From contig JALEJQ010000082.1 of the NCBI GenBank assembly GCA_022769565.1, positions 1 through 32,567 of the forward strand: DNA of 32,567 nucleotides, read 5' to 3'. Below the pieces are notes generated by a model that made no database searches, was not told the DNA's origin, and saw only the letters and a program-made list of their open reading frames with translations. The DNA is from Oscillospiraceae bacterium. Its GTDB lineage: Bacteria; Bacillota; Clostridia; Oscillospirales; Ruminococcaceae. Below are positions 23,854-32,490 of this stretch, in pieces. The translations under genes and the position numbers were made by a program. Within the stretch, counting starts at the first letter, position 1, and the number at the start of each line of letters is the position of its first letter.

Positions 23854-24816
23854 ATGGCGGAACGTATAGTTAATGTTGAACGTATAGATGAAATTATCGC
23901 CCTTTTCGGAAATTTTGATGAAAATATCAATATAATGCAGAGACAGTACGGCGTTGCCATACTCAGCCGCGGAAATGATATACGGATAAGCGGCGAAGAA
24001 CAGAATGTTATAAAAGCGGAAAGCGCCGTTAAAGCACTTATAGACCTTATTCGCAAGGGAGAAACTATCAACGAGCAGAATATACGTTATATCAATACAA
24101 TGGTTGACGAGGGTACTTCGGAGCAGGCGGTACAGCTTGCAGACGGCGGTATCTGCGTAACTACAGGCGGAAAAGTGGTAAAAGCCAAAACCCTCGGTCA
24201 GAAAAACTATGTTAAGGCAATTGAAAAAAATACCATTGTTATGGGCGTTGGTCCTGCCGGAACGGGAAAAACTTACCTTGCGGTCGCAATGGCGGTAAAG
24301 GCGTTCAAGGCTCATGAAGTGACAAAAATAATACTTACCCGTCCTGCGGTGGAAGCAGGGGAAAAGCTGGGTTTCCTTCCCGGAGACCTTCAGAATAAGG
24401 TAGACCCGTACCTCAGACCACTTTACGACGCTCTTTTCGATATGTTCGGTGCGGAGACCTTTGCAAAACATATGGAGCGCGGAAGCATCGAAGTTGCGCC
24501 CCTTGCTTACATGAGAGGACGTACTCTTGATGATTCCTTTATAATCCTTGACGAAGCGCAGAATACCACAAGAGAGCAGATAAAAATGTTCCTTACAAGG
24601 CTTGGCTTTAACAGCAAAATGGTAATTACCGGAGATATTACTCAGATAGACCTTCCCGACAGCCGCAAGTCAGGTCTTATTGACGCTATGCGTATATTGA
24701 AAAATGTAGATGATATATATATTAATCATTTTTCGGAAAAGGATGTTGTAAGGCATAAACTGGTTCAGGATATTATAAAAGCATATGAAAAAGCTGATGA
24801 GGAAAGAAAAAGATAA
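23854..24816 (+). CDS. phoH: PhoH-like ATPase
   Basis: A 320-residue P-loop ATPase of the PhoH/YbeZ group. Walker A is GPAGTGKT at 133-140 and Walker B is IILDEAQN near 225-232, with TRPAVEAGEKLGFLPGD between them. An N-terminal KH-like region covers about 1-80. PhoH proteins often sit beside ybeY and are thought to act in RNA metabolism or ribosome quality control, possibly as helicases. The protein is complete. In B. subtilis yqfF (pgpH) lies between phoH and ybeY; here ybeY follows directly. Start ATG 23854 is after TTGAGGTG. Confidence 0.93.
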   Translation: MAERIVNVERIDEIIALFGNFDENINIMQRQYGVAILSRGNDIRISGEEQNVIKAESAVKALIDLIRKGETINEQNIRYINTMVDEGTSEQAVQLADGGICVTTGGKVVKAKTLGQKNYVKAIEKNTIVMGVGPAGTGKTYLAVAMAVKAFKAHEVTKIILTRPAVEAGEKLGFLPGDLQNKVDPYLRPLYDALFDMFGAETFAKHMERGSIEVAPLAYMRGRTLDDSFIILDEAQNTTREQIKMFLTRLGFNSKMVITGDITQIDLPDSRKSGLIDAMRILKNVDDIYINHFSEKDVVRHKLVQDIIKAYEKADEERKR

Positions 24817-24877
24817 GATGTGAAAAAAGCTTCCGCAGGTATCGGGGGCAGGAAGTAATATGAAAGGGTGGTTTTAT

Positions 24878-25381
24878 ATGGCAAAGGTAAAGGTAATGAT
24901 AAGGAATAACCAGCGTGAGGTAAAAATCCCCGTGGGGCTTCGCCTTTTGATAAGAAAATGCTGTCAGGCTGTTCTTACAACGGAGAATTTTGAGGGCGAT
25001 GCAGAAGTAAGCGTATCTTTTGTCAATAATTACGAGATAAGACAGCTTAACAGGGTGTATCGTGACAAGGACAAGTCTACGGACGTACTTTCTTTTCCCT
25101 TGGGAGAGAACGGCGTTTACGATGTGAATAACGAAACGGGAGCATTTCTTCTCGGAGATGTGGTCATTTCCATGGAAACGGCTGTAAAGCAGGCTCATAT
25201 TTACGGTCATTCTCTGGAACGTGAGGTGGGCTTCCTTACCGTTCATTCCATGCTTCATCTGCTGGGCTACGACCACGAGACCTCTGCTCTTGAAGCTGCA
25301 AAAATGCACGAAAAGGAAGAGCTGATACTGGAATCTCTCGGTATTTCCAGAGAAGCAACCTTTACGAACGAAAATGCTTAA
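24878..25381 (+). CDS. ybeY: Endoribonuclease/rRNA maturation factor YbeY
   Basis: Zinc-dependent endoribonuclease involved in 16S rRNA 3'-end maturation and 70S quality control. The zinc motif HSMLHLLGYDH fits H-x3-H-x5-H, and STDVLSFPLGE is the other family hallmark. From ATG 24878 it has 167 residues and begins MAKVKVMIRNN, with AAAGGGTGG 6 bases upstream. ATG at 24860, with AGGAAG before it, would add six residues (MKGWFY) and remains possible. It overlaps dgkA by 8 bases. Confidence 0.92.
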   Translation: MAKVKVMIRNNQREVKIPVGLRLLIRKCCQAVLTTENFEGDAEVSVSFVNNYEIRQLNRVYRDKDKSTDVLSFPLGENGVYDVNNETGAFLLGDVVISMETAVKQAHIYGHSLEREVGFLTVHSMLHLLGYDHETSALEAAKMHEKEELILESLGISREATFTNENA

Positions 25382-25832
25382 AAATATCAGGCACTTTTTT
25401 AAAGGCTTTACATACGCCTTTAAGGGAATTGTTTACAATATAAGGACACAGATGAATTTTCGGTTTCATATCGCTGCAATGGTATGGGTCGTTCTTCTGT
25501 CGCTTTTTTACGATCTGAGCAGGTCGGAATATGCGCTGCTTATGCTTGCGTTTTCCTCTGTTATTGTCAGCGAAGCGGTGAATACGGCGGTTGAAAAGGC
25601 GGTGGATCTGACAACGGACAAGAAGGAAAAACTTGCCGCTGCTGCCAAGGATTCTGCGGCTGCCGCTGTGCTTATAGCGGCTTTGTTTTCTGTGGCTGTG
25701 GGAATATTTTTATTATGGGACACGGAAGTTTTTGCGAAAATCGGGATGTATTTTACGGATGATCCGCCTGCGTTGATCGCAGCTGTGTTCTTTGCGGTCT
25801 TATCGTTTATTTTTGTTTTTAAAGGAATTTGA
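25374..25832 (+). CDS. dgkA: Diacylglycerol/undecaprenol kinase family protein
   Basis: A 152-residue membrane kinase with an amphipathic N-terminus and hydrophobic helices at about 33-47, 52-68, 98-114 and 130-150. The family signature EAVNTAVEKAVDL sits near residue 67. In Gram-positive bacteria this family mainly phosphorylates undecaprenol, recycling the lipid carrier for cell wall synthesis, so the symbol follows convention. Four helices instead of three suggest an extra C-terminal helix. It begins within the last codons of ybeY and ends 4 bases before era; cdd, found here in B. subtilis, is absent. Confidence 0.92.
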   Translation: MLKNIRHFFKGFTYAFKGIVYNIRTQMNFRFHIAAMVWVVLLSLFYDLSRSEYALLMLAFSSVIVSEAVNTAVEKAVDLTTDKKEKLAAAAKDSAAAAVLIAALFSVAVGIFLLWDTEVFAKIGMYFTDDPPALIAAVFFAVLSFIFVFKGI

Positions 25833-25836
25833 AGCT

Positions 25837-26751
25837 ATGAATACAAAAACTGAATTTATTACAATAATGGGACGGGCAAATGTGGGAAAATCCTCTTTGC
25901 TCAATGTGCTTGTGGGAGAACAGATAGCTGTTACAAGTGCAAAACCTCAGACTACCCGTACAAGGATCACAGGTATCGTTACGGAAAATGAGACTCAGTA
26001 CGTTTTTATGGACACTCCCGGCGTTCAGAAGGCTAAAAACAAGCTGGGCGAATGTATGAACAGGGCGGTAAAGGATTCCGTTACAGACGTTGACCTTATA
26101 ATTCTGGTAGTTGACGCTGCAAAAAATATAAATGATATTGAACGTTCAATTATTGCCGGATTCCATAAAAATGACAATGTTATCTTAGTGATAAATAAAA
26201 TCGATCTTATTTCGGATAAAGCTGAAATTGCGCAGAAAATAGCGGAATTTTCGTCATTGTACGATTTTAAGGCTGTTATTCCCGCAAGCGTAAGGGAAAA
26301 CGACGGCGTTGACATTATCTGGGAAGAAATAAAAAAATACGCTGTGGAGGGTCCGCACTATTTCCCCGATGATTCCTTCACCGACCAGCCGGAAAGAGTG
26401 CTTGCCGCCGAAATTATCCGAGGAAAAATACTTAATCTTATGCACGATGAAGTTCCTCACGGAATTGCGGTCACGGTCGAGCAGATGAGCGAGCGTGTAG
26501 ATAGCAGCGGAGAGGATATTCTCGACATTTCTGCGGTGATATTCTGCGAAAGAGATTCCCACAAGGGTATGGTCATAGGCAAAAAGGGCGCTATGCTGAA
26601 AAAAATAGGCAGCCTTGCAAGAAACGACCTTGAACGCTTTTTTGAAATAAAGGTCAACCTTAAATGCTGGGTAAAGGTAAAAGAGGACTGGAGAAACAGC
26701 GAAGCTCTTATCAGAAGCTTCGGACTTTCAAATAATACCTCTGATAAATAA
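25837..26751 (+). CDS. era: GTPase Era
   Basis: Essential GTPase that binds the 3' end of 16S rRNA and assists 30S assembly. ATG at 25837 (304 residues) is chosen over the upstream in-frame ATG at 25792 because it gives the standard N-terminus and avoids a 41-base overlap with dgkA; AAAGGA lies 10 bases before it. GTPase motifs are G1 GRANVGKS at 12-19, the PQTTRTRI switch, DTPG near 57-60 and NKID near 121-124. The C-terminal KH domain has the loop VIGKKGAMLKKIG. The ybeY-dgkA-era order is typical of Firmicutes and places it with other ribosome maturation genes. Confidence 0.96.
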   Translation: MNTKTEFITIMGRANVGKSSLLNVLVGEQIAVTSAKPQTTRTRITGIVTENETQYVFMDTPGVQKAKNKLGECMNRAVKDSVTDVDLIILVVDAAKNINDIERSIIAGFHKNDNVILVINKIDLISDKAEIAQKIAEFSSLYDFKAVIPASVRENDGVDIIWEEIKKYAVEGPHYFPDDSFTDQPERVLAAEIIRGKILNLMHDEVPHGIAVTVEQMSERVDSSGEDILDISAVIFCERDSHKGMVIGKKGAMLKKIGSLARNDLERFFEIKVNLKCWVKVKEDWRNSEALIRSFGLSNNTSDK

Positions 26752-26802
26752 TTTTTATGCGGACATAATTGTAATATAGTTTCATCTTTCGGAGGCTGTA
26801 TT

Positions 26803-26961
26803 ATGACAATCAATTACAATGAGGATAAATGGGATGTATTTGAAACCAGCGGCAGGATCTCGGACTATCTTGCGTATAAGGGGATACTGCTGAGTAATTT
26901 AAAAGGAGATAATCAGGTTGCCGATGGAAACAGTCAAGGGACTTGTGATATCCGAGCGTAA
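26803..26961 (+). CDS. yqzL: YqzL family small protein
   Basis: A 52-residue protein between era and recO. The segment WDVFETSGRISDYLAYK matches the pattern of B. subtilis YqzL (WNVFSQTGNIDTYLLFKEL), and YqzL occupies exactly this place between era and recO. GGAGG lies 7 bases before ATG 26803. Its last 44 bases overlap the recO start in another frame, so the C-terminus past about residue 38 may be unconstrained. Function is unknown in any organism I can recall. Confidence 0.8.
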   Translation: MTINYNEDKWDVFETSGRISDYLAYKGILLSNLKGDNQVADGNSQGTCDIRA

Positions 26962-27682
26962 TGCAGGAGAAAATGACAAGTTTATAAGCATTCTTACCGA
27001 AGATTTCGGCACTCTCGATGTTATTGTCAAGGGGGCAAATAAAATAACCGGCAAAAATCACGCTGCTGCACAGCTTTTTTCTTATTCCACCCTTTGTCTG
27101 GACGTAAGGAAGGACAAGTATTATCTGAACAGCAGCGAGATAATATACGATTTTTTCAATCTTCGCCTTGATATAAAAAAGCTGGCTCTTGCCTGCTATA
27201 TATGCGATGTTACAAGGTATGCTATCCTTTCGGGAAGCAGCCAGCATGACAATAACATAATGCGGCTGGTGCTGAACTGTCTGTATATGCTTGATACGGA
27301 CAAGCGGAGCTGCGATTTCATCAAGAGCGTATTTGAACTGAGATTTACGTCTGATATAGGCTATATACCTCAGCTTATAGGGTGTCTGAACTGTTTTACT
27401 TACAGTGCACCCGAAATGTACTTTCTGATAGATAAGGCATATGTTTTGTGCAGCGAGCATTTTTATCGGAAAGGGTTTGAAAAAAATTATTACAACGTTA
27501 AAATAAATCCTGACGAGCTTGCGGCGCTGCAGTTCATATGCCTGTCGGACTTTGAAAAAATTTTCAATTTCCGTCTTTCGCCCAGGGCGCAGGAGACCAT
27601 AGGGAACATATCAGAGAAGTATATCGTTACAAGACTTATGCACAAATTTAAAACACTTGAGTATTACTACTCTGTTTTATAA
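26918..27682 (+). CDS. recO: DNA repair protein RecO
   Basis: RecO anneals complementary strands and, with RecR, loads RecA on SSB-coated DNA. The 254-residue protein has an N-terminal OB-fold with VKGLVISERNAGENDKF and the pattern GTLDVIVKGANK, then a helical domain with a cysteine cluster (GCLNC near 148-152 and CSEHF near 178) like the RecO zinc site. TTG at 26918 lies 9 bases after AGGAG and gives MPMETVKG. ATG at 26924 (15 bases from AGGAG) is an alternative two codons later. It begins inside yqzL. Confidence 0.92.
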   Translation: MPMETVKGLVISERNAGENDKFISILTEDFGTLDVIVKGANKITGKNHAAAQLFSYSTLCLDVRKDKYYLNSSEIIYDFFNLRLDIKKLALACYICDVTRYAILSGSSQHDNNIMRLVLNCLYMLDTDKRSCDFIKSVFELRFTSDIGYIPQLIGCLNCFTYSAPEMYFLIDKAYVLCSEHFYRKGFEKNYYNVKINPDELAALQFICLSDFEKIFNFRLSPRAQETIGNISEKYIVTRLMHKFKTLEYYYSVL

Positions 27683-27708
27683 TCCCTTTATCAGGAAAGG
27701 CGGTCATC

Positions 27709-30087
27709 ATGAATAACTATTACAAGTCGCTTGAATTACATAAAATTCTTGAAATGCTGTCCGATGAGGCATCCAATTCAAGAACAAAGGAAGCGGCACT
27801 GGCTCTTGAGCCTCAGACAGATATTGACATTGTAAAGTCGGAAATGAAAAAAACTTCGGACGCATTTGATCTGTCGGTAAAATACGGAACTCCGTCATTT
27901 TCAAATTTTAAGGATATAAGAGGTTCGTTAAGGCGTGCGTCTTCGGGCGCAAGCCTTTCTCTGAGAGAGCTTCTTGACATTGCTCAGATGCTTTATCAGG
28001 TAAGGATGCTGTCGGACTGGTATAAGACCGTGGATGAGACAGATACGTCCATAGGTTATCTTTTTTCTGCACTGTCGCCGAATAAATATCTTGAAGATAA
28101 GATAAGGAACGCAATTATAACGGAAGATGAAATTTCCGATATGGCAAGCAAGGAGCTTGCGGATATAAGGCGCAAGATCGCTCAGGCAGGAGTAAGAATT
28201 AGAGAAAGCCTTGATAAGCTGGTTCGTTCGGCTGAGATACAGAAATCTTTGCAGGAAAATATCGTTACAATGCGTGACGGAAGATACGTTCTGCCCGTTA
28301 AAGCGGAGTTCAAAGGCAACGTAAGCGGACTTGTCCATGCCACCTCAGCTACAGGCTCGACCTATTTTATCGAGCCTATGTCGGTTGTTGAAGCAAATAA
28401 CGATATAAAGGTGCTTCAAAGCCGTGAACAGGAGGAAATAGAGCGTATCATAGCGGAGCTTTCGGGAGATTGTGCTTACTGCGCCGAATCTCTTTCTGCG
28501 GATTATGAGACCTGTGCCGAGATAAATCTTTATTTTGCAAAGGCAAATCTTGGTGCAAAAATGAGGGGATGTATTCCCGAAATTTCTGATAACGGGTTTA
28601 TTGACCTGAAAAAGGCACGGCATCCTCTTATTGACAAAAATAAGGTGGTTCCCGTTGATATAAAGCTGGGAGAAGAGTATCAGGCGCTTATTGTTACAGG
28701 TCCCAACACAGGCGGTAAGACCGTTATTCTGAAAACCACCGGTTTGCTTACAGCGATGGCAATGTGCGGACTTATGATACCGGCTTCGGACGGAAGCAAA
28801 ATATCCGTATTTGATCATATTCTTGTAAATATAGGCGACCAGCAGAGCATTGAGCAAAGCCTGTCCACGTTTTCTTCCCACATGAGCAGCGTTGTACAGA
28901 TACTTGAAGCTGCCGATGACAGATCCCTTATACTTCTGGACGAACTTGGTTCGGGAACGGATCCTGTAGAAGGCGCCGCGCTGGCTGTTTCCATTATTGA
29001 GGATATGGTTGCAAAGGGCAGCAGGCTGCTTGTTACGACCCATTATCAGGAGCTTAAGCTGTTTGCTATAGAAACGCCCGGGATAGAAAATGCGTCCTGC
29101 GAATTTGATATTGCTACGCTTCAGCCGACATATCGTCTTATTATCGGTTCTCCCGGAAAATCAAACGCTTTTTCAATCTCGGCAAAGCTCGGCGTTCCGT
29201 CAAATATAATAAGCAAAGCGCAAAGCCTTGTTTCTACGGAAAATCAGCGCTTTGAAGAAGTTGTTGCCAAGCTTGAAGAGTCAAGGCGGCAGCTTGAAAA
29301 GCAGAATGAAGAGATCTCTGCATTAAAGCGTGAACATGAAGAAAAGCTGGCTGAACTTGAAAAGGAAATAGACGATTTTAACAGCAAAAAGGAATCCGAG
29401 TTTGAAAAAGCAAGAGTTCAGGCTATGCGAATCGTTGAAAGCTGCCGTATGCAGTCGGATTCTATCCTTGACGAGCTTGACGAACTGCGCAAACAGAAGG
29501 ACAAGGCGGATTTTTCAAAACTTGCTTTAAATGCAAAATCAAAGAGCAAGTCTGTGCTCAATAAAATGTACGATACCGCAAACCCTGTTCAGAATCGCGA
29601 GCATAAGGAATACAAGTTGCCCAGAGCGCTGAAAAGGGGAGACAGAGTTCTTATTTTCGATATTGACAAAACGGGAATACTTGCCGGCGACCCGGACGCA
29701 AACGGAAATGTTTTCGTTCAGGCAGGAATTATGAAAACCAAGGTCAATATCAGCAAGCTGCGTCTGCTTGAACCGGAACAAAAGGTGACTGTTCAGAACA
29801 AAAAGGTCTCCTCAAAAAACGTCAGAGGAAAAATGCAGCGCAGCGCTTCTCTTGAACTGGATATAAGAGGCTGTGCCGTTGACGAGGGCATTCATGAAAT
29901 GGATATGTTCATTGACAACGCTGTGCTTACGGGCGCAGGCATCATTACGGTCATTCACGGAAAGGGAACAGGCGTGTTAAGGCAGGGTATTCAGAATCAT
30001 CTCAAACATCACCCCTCAGTAAAAAGTTTTCGCTCGGGTGTTTTTGGCGAGGGCGAAGACGGTGTAACGGTCATTGAACTGAAATAA
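27709..30087 (+). CDS. mutS2: Endonuclease MutS2
   Basis: A 792-residue MutS-family ATPase without the mismatch-recognition domain. It limits homologous recombination and, in B. subtilis, also acts in rescue of collided ribosomes. The core and clamp helices occupy residues 1-310. Walker A is GPNTGGKT at 331-338 and Walker B lies in LLDELGSGTDP near 405. A long coiled coil covers about 515-610 (rich in E, K and Q). The C-terminal Smr nuclease domain from about 718 has the LDIRG and HGKGTGVLRQG motifs. AAAGGCGG precedes the ATG. It follows recO by 26 bases, so recombination functions are grouped. Confidence 0.96.
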   Translation: MNNYYKSLELHKILEMLSDEASNSRTKEAALALEPQTDIDIVKSEMKKTSDAFDLSVKYGTPSFSNFKDIRGSLRRASSGASLSLRELLDIAQMLYQVRMLSDWYKTVDETDTSIGYLFSALSPNKYLEDKIRNAIITEDEISDMASKELADIRRKIAQAGVRIRESLDKLVRSAEIQKSLQENIVTMRDGRYVLPVKAEFKGNVSGLVHATSATGSTYFIEPMSVVEANNDIKVLQSREQEEIERIIAELSGDCAYCAESLSADYETCAEINLYFAKANLGAKMRGCIPEISDNGFIDLKKARHPLIDKNKVVPVDIKLGEEYQALIVTGPNTGGKTVILKTTGLLTAMAMCGLMIPASDGSKISVFDHILVNIGDQQSIEQSLSTFSSHMSSVVQILEAADDRSLILLDELGSGTDPVEGAALAVSIIEDMVAKGSRLLVTTHYQELKLFAIETPGIENASCEFDIATLQPTYRLIIGSPGKSNAFSISAKLGVPSNIISKAQSLVSTENQRFEEVVAKLEESRRQLEKQNEEISALKREHEEKLAELEKEIDDFNSKKESEFEKARVQAMRIVESCRMQSDSILDELDELRKQKDKADFSKLALNAKSKSKSVLNKMYDTANPVQNREHKEYKLPRALKRGDRVLIFDIDKTGILAGDPDANGNVFVQAGIMKTKVNISKLRLLEPEQKVTVQNKKVSSKNVRGKMQRSASLELDIRGCAVDEGIHEMDMFIDNAVLTGAGIITVIHGKGTGVLRQGIQNHLKHHPSVKSFRSGVFGEGEDGVTVIELK

Positions 30088-30105
30088 TGCATAATACAAG
30101 CCGCT

Positions 30106-30134
30106 TTGCGAATAGTAATTATAAAAAATATATT
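30106..30134 (+). promoter_or_regulatory. Possible promoter for ymxH
   Basis: TTGCGA at 30106-30111 and TATATT at 30129-30134 are 17 bases apart. The match is moderate (four and five of six). It would start about 15 bases before the ymxH ATG. Confidence 0.4.
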
Positions 30135-30154
30135 TCGGAAAGCCGGTAACAGCT

Positions 30155-30442
30155 ATGAAATGCACCCTTAACGACATACGCAGAAAAGAAATAATTAATA
30201 TCCGTTCGGGAACGAAGATAGGATATGCCGATGATGTTGAATTTGACACGGACAGCTTTACAATAAAGTCGATCGTCATATACGGCAGGTATCGGATGTT
30301 CGGATTTCTGGGTAAGGATGATGATATTGTCATAAAATGCCGTGATATTGAAATAATTGGCACTGATACTATACTTATCTCTGCCGATGAGTCAATATTA
30401 TTAAAAGATGTGAATGTAAAATGCAAAAAATTGTGCAAATAA
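30155..30442 (+). CDS. ymxH: YlmC/YmxH family PRC-barrel sporulation protein
   Basis: A 95-residue PRC-barrel protein of the YlmC/YmxH family. The start MKCTLNDIRRKEIINI and the segments GTKIGYADDVEFD and DDDIVIKCRDIEIIGTDTIL are characteristic. Members are widespread in endospore formers and are annotated as sporulation proteins, though the mechanism is unclear. The ribosome binding site is weak (CGGTAACAG ahead of the ATG). It is flanked by mutS2 and the rpsB promoter and is probably a single-gene unit or a read-through from mutS2. Confidence 0.85.
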   Translation: MKCTLNDIRRKEIINIRSGTKIGYADDVEFDTDSFTIKSIVIYGRYRMFGFLGKDDDIVIKCRDIEIIGTDTILISADESILLKDVNVKCKKLCK

Positions 30443-30456
30443 ACATAAAAAAATAG

Positions 30457-30485
30457 TTGCAAATGCAATTGAAATGTGGTATAAT
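30457..30485 (+). promoter_or_regulatory. Sigma-A promoter for rpsB-tsf
   Basis: TTGCAA at 30457-30462 and perfect TATAAT at 30480-30485 are exactly 17 bases apart, a strong promoter as expected for a ribosomal protein operon. It overlaps nothing coding, starting 14 bases after ymxH. Confidence 0.8.
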
Positions 30486-30491
30486 ATTTCA

Positions 30492-30598
30492 GTAATTCAC
30501 ACGTCTGTGCTTTTAACGTTGGTGCTTGCTTATGCAAGTTTAAGTTAAGCCAAGCCGGGCGGAGGATATAATAAAAAAACCAAATGGAGGAAAAAACA
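30492..30598 (+). promoter_or_regulatory. rpsB mRNA leader with small hairpins
   Basis: About 105 bases lie between the predicted start site and rpsB. Short dyads are visible: CACA/TGTG at 30498-30501 and 30506-30509, and CTTGC/GCAAG at 30525-30529 and 30534-30538. Leaders of rpsB in several bacteria bind S2 to repress translation, so an autoregulatory structure is possible. I do not recognise a specific known motif. Confidence 0.35.
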
Positions 30599-31348
30599 AT
30601 GGGCGTAGTATCAATGAAACAGCTTCTTGAAGCCGGTGTACATTTCGGTCACCAGACAAGAAGATGGAACCCTAAAATGGCACCTTACATCTTTACGGAG
30701 AGAAACGGTATTTACATTATCGATCTTCAGAAGACCGTAAAGAAGCTTGACGAGGCTTACAGCTTCATCCGTGAAGTTGCAGCCAACGGCGACACAGTTC
30801 TCTTTGTAGGTACAAAGAAGCAGGCAGGCGATTCCGTTAAGGAAGAGGCTTTAAGAGCAGGCGTTCACTATGTAAACGCAAGATGGCTCGGCGGTATGAT
30901 GACAAACTTCAAGACGATCCAGAGAAGAATCAAGAGACTTGAACAGCTCCACGAAATGCAGGAAGACGGTACTTTTAATCTTCTTCCCAAGAAGGAAGTT
31001 GTTAAGCTCGAACTTGAAATAGAGAAGCTCGAAAAGTTCCTCGGCGGTATCAAGACAATGAACAAGCTCCCCGGCGCTCTGTTCGTAGTTGACCCCAGAA
31101 AGGAAAAGATCGCTGTTTCCGAAGCTAAGAAGCTCGGTATCCCCGTAGTTGCTATCGTAGACACAAACTGCGATCCCGATGATGTTGATTACGTTATTCC
31201 CGGTAATGATGACGCTATCAGAGCTGTTAAGCTTATTGCAGGCGCAATGGCTGACGCTATCATCGAAGGCAGACAGGGTACTCAGGAAGCTGCTGCTGAA
31301 ACAGAAGCTGAGGCTTCCGAAGAAGCTGCAGAAGTAGCTGCTGAATAA
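30599..31348 (+). CDS. rpsB: 30S ribosomal protein S2
   Basis: Structural protein of the small subunit, needed for S1 binding and late assembly. The 249-residue product begins [20 protein letters not shown], nearly the B. subtilis start. It continues with [32 protein letters not shown] and [12 protein letters not shown], and ends in an Ala/Glu-rich tail. ATG at 30599 is 8 bases after GGAGG; the ATG at 30584 overlaps that site and would add five unlikely residues. Codon use is strongly restricted compared with neighbours, fitting high expression. Confidence 0.97.
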   Translation: MGVVSMKQLLEAGVHFGHQTRRWNPKMAPYIFTERNGIYIIDLQKTVKKLDEAYSFIREVAANGDTVLFVGTKKQAGDSVKEEALRAGVHYVNARWLGGMMTNFKTIQRRIKRLEQLHEMQEDGTFNLLPKKEVVKLELEIEKLEKFLGGIKTMNKLPGALFVVDPRKEKIAVSEAKKLGIPVVAIVDTNCDPDDVDYVIPGNDDAIRAVKLIAGAMADAIIEGRQGTQEAAAETEAEASEEAAEVAAE

Positions 31349-31366
31349 TTTAATTCCGGATTTTTC

Positions 31367-31394
31367 GGGCAGACACATTTATATATGTCTGCCC
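31367..31394 (+). terminator. Hairpin between rpsB and tsf
   Basis: GGGCAGACA at 31367-31375 pairs perfectly with TGTCTGCCC at 31386-31394 around a 10-base AT loop. Only ATATTTC follows, a poor T run, so it is more likely a partial attenuator or mRNA-stability hairpin that sets the S2 to EF-Ts ratio than a full stop. Confidence 0.5.
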
Positions 31395-31429
31395 ATATTT
31401 CGATATTAACACTTTTGGGAGGAATAAAA

Positions 31430-32353
31430 ATGGCAAAGGCATCCATTCAGGAAATCAAAGAACTTATGAAAGCTACCGGCGTTGGTATGATGGATTGTAA
31501 GAAGGCTCTTGAAGAAGCTGACGGCGACAGAGAAGCTGCAGTTACGATTCTTCGTGAAAAGGGTCTTGCTACACAGGCTAAGAAGAGCGGAAGAATTGCA
31601 GCTGAAGGTATTGTTACTTCTGTGGTAGAAGGCAATGTCGGAGCTGTTGTTGAAGTAAATATTGAAACAGACTTTGCTGCAAACAACGAAGAATTCAAGG
31701 CTTTCGTTGCTGCTGTTGCAAAGACTGTAATCGAAAAGAACCCTGCTGATGTTGATGCTCTTAAGGCTGCAACTATCAGCGGCGGCGATAAGAGCGTTGA
31801 AGAATCTCTCCAGGATCTCTTCATCAAGATCAGAGAAAATATGGTTATTCGCCGTTTTGCAAGATTTGAGGGTGTTCTTGTTCCTTACGTTCACGGCGGC
31901 GGAAGCATCGGCGTTATGGTAAAGCTTGATACAGATCTTCCTGCTGACAAGGCATTTGAAGTGGGTAAGGACTGCGCACTTCAGGTTGCTGCTATGAACC
32001 CTGCATATCTTAACAGAGAGAGTGTTCCTGCTGAAGTTCTTGAAAATGAAAAGACTATCATCATGGCTCAGATGGCTGAAGATCCTAAGATGGCTACCAA
32101 GCCTGAACAGGTTAAGGCTAAGATCGCCGAGGGTAAGGTTGGCAAGTATTATTCCGAAAACTGCCTCCTTGAACAGGCTTTCGTTAAGGACGACAAGATG
32201 ACAGTTCAGCAGTATGTTGACGCAGCAGCTAAGCAGCTCGGCGGCAAGATCACAGTTGTTGACTACGTTCGTTTTGAAAGAGGCGAAGGCGTAGAAAAGA
32301 AGGTTGACAACTTTGCTGACGAAGTTGCAAGCATGGCAGGTACTAACAAGTAA
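31430..32353 (+). CDS. tsf: Elongation factor Ts
   Basis: Guanine nucleotide exchange factor that recycles EF-Tu from GDP to GTP form. The 307-residue protein has the N-terminal UBA-like domain with KATGVGMMDCKKAL and GDREAAVTILREKG, the IETDFAANNEEF core motif and a complete C-terminal dimerisation/core region. The frame is open from 31385, but ATG at 31430 after GGGAGGA gives the standard start. It follows rpsB by 81 bases with a hairpin between, the almost universal rpsB-tsf pair. Restricted codon use again indicates high expression. A terminator follows 28 bases later. Confidence 0.97.
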   Translation: MAKASIQEIKELMKATGVGMMDCKKALEEADGDREAAVTILREKGLATQAKKSGRIAAEGIVTSVVEGNVGAVVEVNIETDFAANNEEFKAFVAAVAKTVIEKNPADVDALKAATISGGDKSVEESLQDLFIKIRENMVIRRFARFEGVLVPYVHGGGSIGVMVKLDTDLPADKAFEVGKDCALQVAAMNPAYLNRESVPAEVLENEKTIIMAQMAEDPKMATKPEQVKAKIAEGKVGKYYSENCLLEQAFVKDDKMTVQQYVDAAAKQLGGKITVVDYVRFERGEGVEKKVDNFADEVASMAGTNK

Positions 32354-32381
32354 TTGTTGTACTAATAACTAATTAAAATTG

Positions 32382-32417
32382 ATACCGTCTGTACAGTTTT
32401 GTATAGACGGTATTTTT
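32382..32417 (+). terminator. Intrinsic terminator of rpsB-tsf
   Basis: Bases 32382-32394 (ATACCGTCTGTAC) pair with 32401-32413 in a 13-pair stem with one G-T wobble and a 6-base loop, followed by TTTTT. This closes the operon. Confidence 0.85.
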
Positions 32418-32490
32418 ATGTCTGTTTAGCAGGCATTTTTGTTATATTTGTATAAATTCATAATACTTTTTTTGAACTTTATGTTATACA

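Noticed and set aside
23800-24471. A 223-codon minus-strand frame opposite phoH
   Set aside because: Shadow of the Walker A half of phoH, with no plausible ribosome site.
28345-29043. A 232-codon minus-strand frame within mutS2
   Set aside because: Lies opposite the conserved ATPase core of mutS2; its composition is what reverse reading of that region gives.
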